Positions 22,341-32,532 of a stretch of DNA of 64,000 bases are shown piece after piece. The translations under genes and the position numbers were made by a program. The stretch comes from Carnegiea gigantea (taxonomy: Eukaryota > Streptophyta > Magnoliopsida > Caryophyllales > Cactaceae). The first letter of the stretch is position 1; every line of letters starts with the position of its first letter. The notes beneath the pieces were generated by a model. That model was not told where the DNA came from. It saw only the letters and a list, made by a program, of their open reading frames with translations, and ran no database searches. The stretch lies in assembly GCA_029747015.1 (NCBI GenBank), contig JAKOGI010001982.1, forward strand, positions 91,309 to 155,308, in the 5' to 3' direction.

Positions 22341-23226
22341 GCTCTTTAATAGATAACTCAAGTAATGAGATTGTCAGTGCAATCTCGCATTGTGCAGACA
22401 TTACCTTCTCACCATGCTGGCTGCTTATAAATTCAATTTTTTGATGAGTGTAAGCTTTGCTTAATTTTTCAATAGGAACTGAGTGATCATTGATTGTAAA
22501 TATTATTTGATTTATGGTCTGTGTGCATGGAGAATATAGTTTCTGAAAATCATTTTCAATAATCATATCATGAGAGGGTTGATTAGTAGCATATGAAACT
22601 GATATAATGCATTGAACTCCTCCTAATTCTGTGGATAACCCTTCTATAGCTTCATTATGACTCATAATGCTATTAAAGGCTATCTTCACTTGTAAAAGAT
22701 TTGTAGCTCTTTTCTCCATAAAGTCTGGAAATAATGATCTTTTTTTAAAGTATAGAGAACAACCACTATCTATGTAGGCACACAACTCATATTTATTATA
22801 TTCCTCTAAGCATATATTTATTGGGATATAGATGCTATTAAGATTTGTGTTGGTGACTTCATAGCTTATCTCCATAGTCATATTTTTGACTAATTCATCC
22901 TCATAAATTGGCTCACTAATAGTTCTTGTTTTGTATCCAACGACTTTCCTATCTAGACTCATACTTCTGTCTACACTGTGTCTTGTGGGTTCAAAAGACA
23001 TTCTACTCATTTCACTGGTCATGCTAATTGTATCTTTAAGCTCTTCTTTAGCTGAAGAAGATCCTTCTCCCCATTCTGATGTCGTACTCATACTTCTTAA
23101 TAATTGGGGTTTGATGGTAATTTTACCATTCTCATCCATTTTTATCACATTTTTCTTATTGATTTTTACAGGGTTGGCAAAGCTAGATATCCATGACTGA
23201 TCAAATTTATCTCCTGTGGATTGGAT
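22285..23226 (-). pseudogene. caulimovirid protease region, B2
   Basis: A 287-residue stretch open from 23148 to 22285. The N-terminal 90 residues are Ser/Arg-rich and likely unstructured. The aspartic protease core follows, with AYIDSGCSLYFKKRSLF (catalytic DSG) at about 22775. The C-terminal linker to RT (ELSIKEQIVKQQEKLCKEL) also exists in A-right. The frame is intact up to the insertion of the LTR element. Upstream, the frame is offset from the movement-protein frame and opens just after that frame's stop at 23244. Confidence 0.82.
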
Positions 23227-23243
23227 TTAATCCTGTGGATCTT

Positions 23244-23990
23244 TTATATAGGGGTAGGACTTTCAAATTTTGCTACCGCCATCATTGTGACCTTAGTCTT
23301 TGGATCTATAGTATTATCTAGTTTGTAGATAATTTTCCAAAATATCCTTAATAGATATCCTCCTCTTTTAATATTTATCCCAACTGTTTTTATCTTAAGG
23401 GATAAGAAGTTTTTGGCAAATTCGTCTTTTAAGCTCACTTAATATCCAGGTCAGCAATTGAATCCTACTGATCCATTACATAATTAGTCTTAATCCCTGT
23501 GATAATTTAATTATTGAATTTGGTATGCCTAATATCATAGAGCAAAGCACAAAGATCAATATATTTGCCATAATATTATAATGGAGTGATTTGAACTTGG
23601 GCACTTCCAACATGGATATACCTATACTTTCTATGTTTGTTATGCTTAAGGATGTTTTTTCAATTAATGAGATTAACTTCTCCCATATCATACTTACAGT
23701 CTTTTATCTCTAAATCTCCTTCCATCATCCTGTATACATACTTACTCTTTAATTGAAAGATGAATTTTTTATAGATCATATCTTTCTTAATGATGGAAAG
23801 GACCCAATCTCCTTTGACTTCTTCGTGATCATCGTCTGTAACAAACTCTTCTCCGTGAAGATCACCATGACTAATCGAGCTACTTTCCATCATATGGCTT
23901 TTCTTTTCATAATCACTTTCTTCATATTCATCGTCCAAGATAATTTCAACAATTCCTTTGTTGTTATTAGGGCTAGGTCTACTGCCTCAT
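23244..23990 (-). pseudogene. caulimovirid movement protein (30K family) pseudogene, B2
   Basis: The open stretch starting at 23938 is acidic (DDEYEESDYEKK, then VTDDDHEE) and continues into KKFIFQLKSKYV and EGDLEIKDCKYD. A frameshift near 23660 leads to the core, which matches A-left, and the C-terminal part runs to the stop at 23244 (GGYLLRIFWKIIYKLDNTIDP). One base is missing in this copy near 23965 compared with A-left. Without that loss the movement protein would be in frame with the capsid ORF. Confidence 0.78.
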
Positions 23991-25525
23991 CTTCCCTAAG
24001 CTCAATATAATCTAGGCTATCCAAGGTTTCAATAAGCTTGTTATTCTTTCTATTTTTACATTCATTAGCATAATGTCCTACTTCTCCACATACCCAGCAT
24101 TTGCAGTTGTTTTTCCCTACAGGACAATAAACTACTTTCCTAAAAACTCTATGTTCTTTAGGACTTGGTTTGTTATAATATTCTCTTCTATGATTTCTAT
24201 TCCCTTTGCTTATTAAAACTCTTTTCTTATAAAATTTTCTTTTTCTTCTCCTTTTAGGTTCTTTTCTCCATTGGTGAGGTGAATCCCAATAAGTTAAAAA
24301 TTGTTTCGTAATTTTCTTTTGCTTTTAGAGATCAAGACCTTGATCATGACCCATTTTCTTAAATAAGAGATTTTTGAACCAAGGGTGTCAATGGCATCTG
24401 CTTGCTCAAGCCATGCAATGTATTTTTCATTAATTATGGAATTTATTGGGTATGGCAATTTGTCATAGAACATACCAAGATTGGTTTCATTATGCTCAAT
24501 TTTGTAATAATATTGACTAAATTCAGAAATATAATTTTTCAGATATCTCATATCTAATAATTCTATATTATTAATCTTTCTCTGTCATTCTGTTGCAAAA
24601 TCAAGTTTAGCTTCGATAAACTTAGTTTTGATTTCTTTGCATAAATTTTTGAATATTGTAGCTGGTGTTTCCATCATTCTTTATATACTTTTACCATCTT
24701 CATTTAATGAATCATACTAGTCAACTACAGTGCCAGAAAAATTATGTTCGATGTAATCCAGGAAATTTGCAGCAATCCATGTAGTGTTTGGGTTTAAGAC
24801 ACGATTCATGCCTCTTTTCTAATATTCAAATATTTCTTCTCTATTACAAGCTACATCTATGTTTAAGATGTATTCCATTTGACTAATTGGAGTAAGGCCA
24901 ACTTCTTCAAAGGCTATAGTTTTCCTTGAGATGAATCGAAAGGAAAAATTGGTTGTACCTCCTACTGAAATGTACCTGAGTCTTATAAAATGAGTATTTC
25001 TTCTAGAAGGTTCACCAAATTCTTTAGGTTTAAGAACAACATTGTTAACCAAATTAGCCTCTATCTCATTGAAGTCGAGTTCTTCTCCAATTTTATTAAT
25101 CTCATCTTTAACAGCCATTTTACCATATTTTTTGTCCAATTGTCTTTTAATTTCTTCTAAAGGTAACACAGGATCCTCTATTTTAATAAGGTTCATCTGC
25201 TGATATATTTCTTCTTCTAATTAGACATTATTAGTCTCTTCATTATCAACAAATAATACGTCATATTTAGCACTAATTGTGCCTATGATTTTGTTTAACT
25301 CTTCTAGATTTTGTTCTTACTCGAACATATTCTGTAGTTCTTTAAAGTATACTGCTTATACTCCATCATCTTCTTCTTTTTCTGCTTTTTCAACCGATTT
25401 TTCAGCTGATTTTTTCCTACTCCTTTTTGGATTTTTATATCATGCAAAGGGAAAAAAAAATTTAGGGTTTTGGAAATGATATTTATGCTGAAATGGCGTA
25501 CTAATATTAGAAGTAGATTTTCCAC
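23991..25525 (-). pseudogene. caulimovirid capsid protein pseudogene, B2
   Basis: The leader-proximal basic segment (NQLKNRLKKQKKKK near 25420) is followed by a 125-residue open stretch at 25196-24819 with RRNTHFIRLRYISVGGTTNF. The capsid core at 24780-24294 includes GMFYDKLPYPIN, and the CCHC knuckle is at 24099-24058. Stops and frameshifts separate the blocks. Same layout as A-left. Confidence 0.78.
24058..24099 (-). other. CCHC zinc knuckle of the viral capsid protein, B2
   Basis: CX2CX4HX4C knuckle (CWVCGEVGHYANEC) on the minus strand, the counterpart of 10163-10122. Confidence 0.88.
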
Positions 25526-25750
25526 TATGCCTAACTTCGTTAACTAGAGAAAGGTGAATTACAGATAATTACTTCTTAAGGTCCTTGATTTCAATCTTAA
25601 TGTTAGTATATTTTTATATCATAGCCTTATGGTCAGTGAACAATGTGAGAATAATTCGGTCCCGGGCAAGCAAGTGCTGATTCAAGCATTAATCACTATT
25701 AATTAGCTTAGTTAATTATTAATTGGCTTAATTATCTTAATTATTTTTGA

Positions 25751-25769
25751 TCACGTGGCTCTGATACCA
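25751..25769 (-). other. tRNA-iMet primer-binding site of pararetrovirus, B2
   Basis: The minus strand reads TGGTATCAGAGCCACGTGA, an exact initiator-tRNA complement as used by caulimovirids. It lies about 240 bases upstream of the first capsid-frame coding sequence. Confidence 0.88.
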
Positions 25770-26000
25770 GTTGAAAGAGGGTCTTGAATAGTACTTATAA
25801 GAAAATTTACACATGCATAAATTTTAGATTTCAAAGGTAAAATTTTAAGGATTTGGGCTAAAATGCAAATATGAAAATTTTAAGGGCTAAAATGAAAATA
25901 AAAACAGTGAACGGTTCCCTTAAAATGGTTTCCACATAATATTGACCATTTTAAATATATTCTAATAACATGGTCCCCTAATTATAATTTTCACACAAAA

Positions 26001-29000
26001 TAAGGTATCCAGCAGTGATATTTCCCAAAAGAACGGAAATAGAACCCTAATTTTTCTACAATAATTATCTAAAAAATGATTAATGGCCCCTATATTAGGT
26101 TTGATAACATCCATCATTTCATCATTCCAAACTCGCCTCGCCCAGCCCATCCACCCCACCCACCCCCCAAAAAATCAATCACAAAGCTTTCCCAGAATAT
26201 GGTGGACCAATTATTTATTTTGTGATTATTGCTCTAATCGAGGATGCTTGGTATCAATTAGAAATTCATATAGTTAGAAACTTAAAAAACCACCATGTCA
26301 TTTCTCAGCGACTCTTTTCAGAGTTGTCTCATTAAAACAGAACCTCCAATATCTTGAGCTTTTGATTAGTGATTAATAAGAAAGCACTTAAACTCCCAAA
26401 CAACGCACCCCTCCAACCAAACGAACACACATTACTCTCTAATATCTTGGAACATTCGAATCAACACAAAAAACATCCTCTTATTTGAACCCAACATTCC
26501 TATGTCTTCTATAAGTCCCTATTTTTTAGTCCTCCTTATCAACATTCTCAGCTCCTCCATCTTGTCTCCCTTATTTTGCCCTGTTAACACCATTTCTTTA
26601 GCCTGCATGTGTTACAATCCCTCCCTTTTCTTTTATATATAGTGTTAGATTAGATTACATGTTTCTAAGTATATTTCTATCTATGATGATATACAATTTG
26701 TAAGGAAGGAAGGTCCAGTAGCTAGAGCTCTACTTCAACTTCTCCTCAAGGGCCTAAAACCTGGCTCCTCACATTTCGTATTCCAGTCCCTTATTCGGAA
26801 GAATAATTATGTATTGTCAACAGGAAGCTCATTACTTGGATTAGTTTTTGATCAACTTCTTTTCTAATTAAATTCCAAGTTTATACGATACAAGAAGAGG
26901 TGAAAAAAATGTATAAAGATTGTCTGTGAAGAACTTATGGTTGCATCAGCCATAGGTCCAATGATGATCCATGAATAAGGCATGATATCTAGCAGAACGT
27001 GTTGATGAGGGCCCGAATAGCTCTCATCATCACCAATATGAATAGAAGATACGCACTCAACTTCAAGTTGGACATCAGATTTGCAAAGGTCTAGAGGAGA
27101 GTTAGTCAAACAAGGAATTAAAATCTAATAGGACAAATGGAAGTGACAATGGAGGGGTTAAGATGTCTGTGAAAAAGATAAAGAAGTCACATGAAGTAGC
27201 CAAGATGTAGGTCTAATTATGACCCATGGGTATGGTGCAACATGCAATGAAGAAGGATGAAGAAGGCTCAAATAGTCCTCACCATCACCTATTTGAACAA
27301 CAAACTTGCACCCAATGCCGATTTCAACCTTAGACACCCAAAGTGAAAGGCACTTAACACAAGGAATTGAAACCAAACGGGCCAATTGGATGTGACATGA
27401 GAAGGCTGAAGATGTATCATGAATGGGTCTAGATGTAGATTTAATGATTAGCACCGAAGATAGCAAGAGGAGTAATGCGTCATACGACTAATTCATGGAG
27501 AAAATTACGATTAACAGAGAAACTCAGTGTGATGGCAGGAGACTCTCTCTCTCTCTTGCATTTCTCTCTCGAGAGGGGTGAAAGGAAGTAGCTAGACCCA
27601 AAAATGTATATGGTCCCAATGTTTCCTGGTTTCGCAGGAGGAATAGACTGGATGTGTTTACATGGTGAAAGGGGACTAAGAGTATTTTTGGTCCAAACAT
27701 CATTTTCTTCTTCTTTTTACCTTTTTTGCCTAAAGTGAGGGAGGTTTTTTAAAACAGAAAAATTAAAAAGGGTATTCATTGACCAACTGTGAAGAGAGGA
27801 GACATCTAACGTTGGCAACCTATATTATACTCATGAGAGTATATACTTCTATGAGCCACATTAGCAAATACATATTAAAAAATTAGTATATGATAAATAC
27901 ATGTGTGAAAAATGTATGCATGTGGGTAATGAGATTATAAGAGCATGTGCTATCAGGAGTACATCAACAATTGTCTACCTCTGGCAAGGATCATACCTCT
28001 GGCATGGTTGATCCAATTCTTATAACCAAAATTATAAATACTGCATCAGCCATTGTACCGTTTTTCAGGAACGAGACATAATAGATTTGTGAACCGTGGT
28101 ACCAAACTCGTGCCGTTTTACATTTCTAAAAAAAACATGAAGTATAAAAATTTTGTTTTTTGTGGACCGGATGGTATTTGCTCGAAAATACTAATACTGT
28201 TAGGTATTTAGAGATATAGAGCAGTAGTGACTGATACAAACCTGGCAGTAACTTGTACTGTTTCTTGACGGTATGGTACAATATTTATAACACTACCTGG
28301 AATCCAAATCAAACAATATGTAATTATACCCAATTTGAGCATCAAAAAATGCTTATTAGAAAGTAGGCACGAAATTTGGATTGTCATATCTGAACCAAAC
28401 CTAACCCGATTTTTGGTTTTACAAAGTTATTTCTTTTTGTGAGACAAGTCCATTATGTCAATATCATTCAACCAAAAAATGGCCCCATTTGGATTTAACC
28501 TCATTCGTAACCAAGCAATCTATTTGTCAAGTTTAATAGTACCTCCACATCTTGTGCCCCAAAGCCATAAACTTCACTTTTATACGCTATCTTTGACAAA
28601 GCAACCGCCCTCCGCTTTTGGCCTTCCGCTTTTGGCTGGTGACCTTAATTGTTCCTTATACTGAAAGGTCGGAGAATCTTTTAATTTTAGTGTGTCAATT
28701 GTCTTTTTCTTGAAGTCTAGTAACTTGAGTGTATTCTCTCCCTAATTGTGAGACCTAGTCATGATATTATTCAAATTTGTCTCTACAATTGTGTGGGAGT
28801 TTATGTCTGTTTTGTGTTGGTTTGTTTTATCGTTGACCGTTTTGTCTTGGTCTGATGTTTACGTGATGAATCATCTCAAGATCCCAACCTAGATCTCCAA
28901 TGATTTTCGATATCTTGAGTGCAATCCTACATGTCAGCTATTAATCTACTCCTAAAAGTCTACAACAGATGAGCAACTCTCCCTTTGAAAGAAGAACATG

Positions 29001-29392
29001 ATGGATCTGTGAGTCTCTTCCTCATTCTATACTAATGGAAAACATCATAACGAGGAAAGAGTAGCACTCAACATGTTTCAAATTAGATATCTTGGAGTGA
29101 AATTTTATTATAATGTTCAGGGCTATATTTACTTGTGTTGAATTTGTTTTGTAGATGTAAAATGGCTAATTATTGTTTAATAAAATTTATCCCATTTGTT
29201 GGAAAAAAAAGGGCTAAAATATAAGCCTTGACTAGCCAGTTCGGCTCAAGTACATCCCCACAATTTATACCTCTAAAAAGATCATGTATCACACATTTAG
29301 GAGTGTATACTCTCACTTGTCACGTATATATATTTTTCCAGTGTGTATTTATTGTATAGTAATATATATTACACCTAGAAATCTATGTTTAA
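26001..29392. other. unassigned region; diverged tandem repeat, otherwise nothing recognised
   Basis: About 3.4 kb without a recognisable gene or transposon end. Short open frames are present, none with a known motif. It contains a CT-rich patch near 27543-27575 and the tandem repeat listed separately. Much of 27,700-29,390 is ordinary AT-rich intergenic sequence. Confidence 0.5.
26940..27430 (-). repeat. two diverged tandem units of about 245 bases, coding-like on the minus strand
   Basis: Unit 1 (about 26940-27183) and unit 2 (about 27193-27430) share blocks such as CAAGGAATT.AAA and AATAG(C/T)(C/T)CTCA(C/T)CATCACC. On the minus strand both are open and give similar peptides: a block with IGDDESYSGPH and PYSWIIIGP in one, IGDGEDYLSLLH and PYPWVIIRP in the other. 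I do not recognise the protein. It may be a remnant of a repeat-containing gene. Confidence 0.45.
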
Positions 29393-30139
29393 AAAAGTGC
29401 ACCCCGGGAGTGCCTGGGCTCACAAAAGCCTAAAGCCCAACGTATTGCATCTTGCAAGGGGTCAAGCACAGCCCATTCTTTAAGCCCATAGAAGCTCGCA
29501 CTTTTTTGCACTTCATACCGAGGCTCAAAACGACCCGAACTCGCATTTTATGGAAAAAGATAATGGGAGAGAATGAAAAGGGAACACACACTATGGAAAA
29601 ACACAAATATCTTAGATTGACACTTACCTTTGTTATATTATTCAAGGGTAGAAACCCTTTTCTAATTGCATGCAATTGCTTCAAGTACAGACAAAACTAA
29701 AGCCGAAAGAACATTAACTTAGAAACCCTAACTTTTGGATGAAGGGTTGGGTTGTAGTTGAAGGTTTGTATGGTATTCTAATAAAGACAGAGTTGACCAA
29801 TCTTTTTCCATACTTTTTTGGCAACTGATCTATGCCGGCCTCTATAAATGGGAAATATGATATCACCTATAATACGGAAATAAGGACTAAAGAATACACT
29901 TTTTTTTTCCTGTCATTCTTAAAATGTCGTTAGAATTGATGAACCCAATATAAGATACTTTACTATGGTGCGCTATGATGTCTAATTACTTGTTTAATGC
30001 TATTATCGAATTTATTTGTCAAAATATCGTTTGGAAATGACTTTCAAGCATTTTCAAGTAAAAATGCCCCTCATGTCCAAAAAGCCCGCGTCTTAAGCCC
30101 CAGGTCCTTTTGTGCTTTTGTGTGCCTTGAGCTTTTTTA
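29393..30139. mobile_element. possible hAT-type MITE
   Basis: The left end (AAAAAAGTGCACCCCGGGAG near 29390) and the reverse complement of the right end (AAAAAAGCTCAAGGCACAC, ending near 30139) form an imperfect inverted repeat. The flanks AATCTATG and AATCTAAG look like an 8-base target duplication with one mismatch, as made by hAT elements. No transposase. Alignment is by eye and tentative. Confidence 0.35.
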
Positions 30140-30169
30140 ATCTAAGTGAGAAATGTGTACTTCCACTTA

Positions 30170-30324
<155 letters not shown>

Positions 30325-30599
30325 ACGTGTGTTACGGTTGTGACGTGTTCGGCCCGTTTAATGAAAGAGTTGCTGAAATCCTACTGTCGTAGGTCGTGGT
30401 TTTTACACCTCAGTTGGGCCAGAAGTAGTTTTTCACGTAAAAATATTATGTCTCCTTTACTGTTTCTGCAATTATACTTGTTTCAGCTTTACTGCAAACA
30501 TGCATTCCAAGCAGTTCTGAAGAATGTTTTGAGAAAACCGAAAAAACTGGTAGCCACAATTCACCCCCGTTCTGTGTCCTTGTGTGAGTGAATCTAACA
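30325..30599 (+). repeat. 5' LTR remnant of Sire copy 2
   Basis: The last 275 bases of the LTR, matching 38966-39237 and 9070-9348. It starts ACGTGTGTTACGGTTGTGAC and ends AATCTAACA. Confidence 0.9.
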
Positions 30600-30601
30600 A
30601 G

Positions 30602-30613
30602 TGATATCAAAAC
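30602..30613 (+). other. primer-binding site of Sire copy 2
   Basis: TGATATCAAAAC lies two bases after the LTR end. This is a decayed form of TGGTATCAGAGC, the initiator-tRNA complement used by copia elements. Confidence 0.75.
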
Positions 30614-30657
30614 AGAGTTCTCACATCTAGGCTAACACCTTGAGAGATCCTGAAAAG

Positions 30658-32532
30658 ATGAGTGCACCACAAGGAATCTTAGAGGGTCAATCTGCGACTC
30701 GACCACCATACTTTAATGGGTAACATTACAATTGATGGAAAAACCGCATGGAAAATTACATTGAAGCTGATGATTATGAGCTGTGGATGATCATTGAGAA
30801 TGGTCCTCATATTCTAATGAAAACCACAGAAGATGGCAAAGCAGTTCCTAAGAAGTCAAATGAGTTTAAAGGGCCAAGAAATTGCTATACTTTGGCCTTG
30901 GACCGGACGAGTACCCTCGTATCTTAGAGTGTGAATCGGTAAAGTAGACATGGAATGCTCTTCGCGTGGCTCATAAAGGACCCAACCAAGTCAAACAGTC
31001 CAGGATCGAGCTGCTGATGAGAAAGTATGGACTGTTCGAAATGAGTGACGAAGAGACAGTGATGGATATGTATACACATTTTACCCACATCACTAATGAG
31101 TTGAAATCCTTGGGAAAATCCTTTACCACCGAGGAATTAGCAAGGAAGATGCTACAATTTTTACCTCATTCGTGGGAAACGAAAGTTACAGCCATCCAGG
31201 AAGCAAAGAAGATGTACGAAATCTCTTTGGATGAGCTCATCGGGAACCTTCAAACTTATGAGTTGAGGAAAAACTCTCAGATGAAAGAGGAAATAAAGAA
31301 AGATCGAGGCCTTGCCTTAAAGGCCATGGGAAGTGATGATTCGGACTTGAATGAGGAAGAAATGGCCTTGGTAACTCGTAAGTTCAAGAAAATCTTCAAG
31401 AAGGTTGGAAATAGCATCAAGAAGGGGAGTACCAGCAAAGCGAGGAACAGCGACAAAGACCAAGCCTCTGGGTGTTTCAGATGTTGAAAGCACGGCCACA
31501 TTGTAAAATATTGCCCCATACAGAAGGAAGAACAGGCATAAGAACAGTTCCAAAACTGCAGAAAGAAGCCACAGCTTAGTAGTTCTGCCAAGTGGTTCAC
31601 TAAAGCTATGGTGGCAGCATAGGGTGATACTTCAGAAGAAGAGGACAGCTCCCAAGACGAAGTTGCTGCGCTGGCGCTCATGGTCAGAAGCGAATCCAAA
31701 GCTGACTCAGAATCGGACGAGAGCATGTCCCAATTCAAGGAAAAGGTACGTGGTTTTAGCAAAGCAAAAATTCTCAAATTATTGTTTTCCTTAATGGATG
31801 AATGTGAGGTAATAAGTACTAAGAATTGTATGCTTAAAGATACTCATTCCAAGTTAAAAAAGAATGTCCTAATGCTTGAAAAAACCATACAAGAACTTGA
31901 GCAAGCAAATGAGATTCTCACGTCTGAACAAGATAAAAAAAACTTTTTCCTTAAGCAGGGACGTTGACATCTTAAAAGAACTAATGAACAAGAGAGAAGA
32001 AGTGTTTAACACCGATCTCTCAAAGCTAGAAGAAGAGTCCCGAGAACTGGAACTTAAGATAGAATTATTGGTGAGTGAAAACAATCAGTTGCTTGAAAAG
32101 GTTCATAAAGTTGAATCTGACCTCGTTCAGAACAGGCGCAGGAACAGTTCCTCAGAAACACTCAGGATAGAAGCCCTGATAAATAAAAACAGTCAATTAC
32201 TTGAAAAGCTCCATAAGGCCGAATCTGACCTTGTTCAGAACAGGCACTGGAACAGTTCCTCAAAAGCACTTAATTGGTTAAACAGTCATCATAGTCGTAA
32301 TAAAAAGGGACTAGAATTTGTGAGTAGGCGTGTCACTAAACCAGCAAACACAAAAACATGTTTTCATTGTGGTAAGACTAGTCATCATCGATATGCTTAC
32401 TCCTTGAGAAAAAGCACCGCAGAGAGAAACTCAGTGTATGTTAAGCAAATATGGATTTAAAAAGATGAGTTAATCTCCATGTCAAAGAAAATGGGACCCA
32501 AATGGATATGGGTTCCCAAAACTAATACTTAG
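30658..32532 (+). pseudogene. copia gag pseudogene, copy 2
   Basis: Start MSAPQGILEGQS at 30658. Stops occur near 30721 and 30734, and a deletion near 30868 removes about 40 bases present in copy 1. From 30966 the gag domain is open to the first zinc knuckle, where a stop follows CFRC (31486). The coiled tail at 31680-32460 is split by a one-base A-run difference near 31938. A partial second knuckle (CFHCGKTSHH) is near 32360. The frame ends at TAG 32530-32532, as in copy 1. Confidence 0.9.

Larger units (their letters stand above)
22227..26000 (-). mobile_element. Endogenous pararetrovirus, fragment B2: leader, CP, MP, PR
   Basis: Minus-strand viral sequence with primer-binding site, capsid domain, zinc knuckle, movement protein and protease in that order. 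It stops at the nested LTR element. With B1 and without the insertion, it gives about 7.0 kb from leader to leader, a plausible full caulimovirid genome. The outer limit near 26000 is approximate; homology to A-left is clear up to about 25960. Confidence 0.86.
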
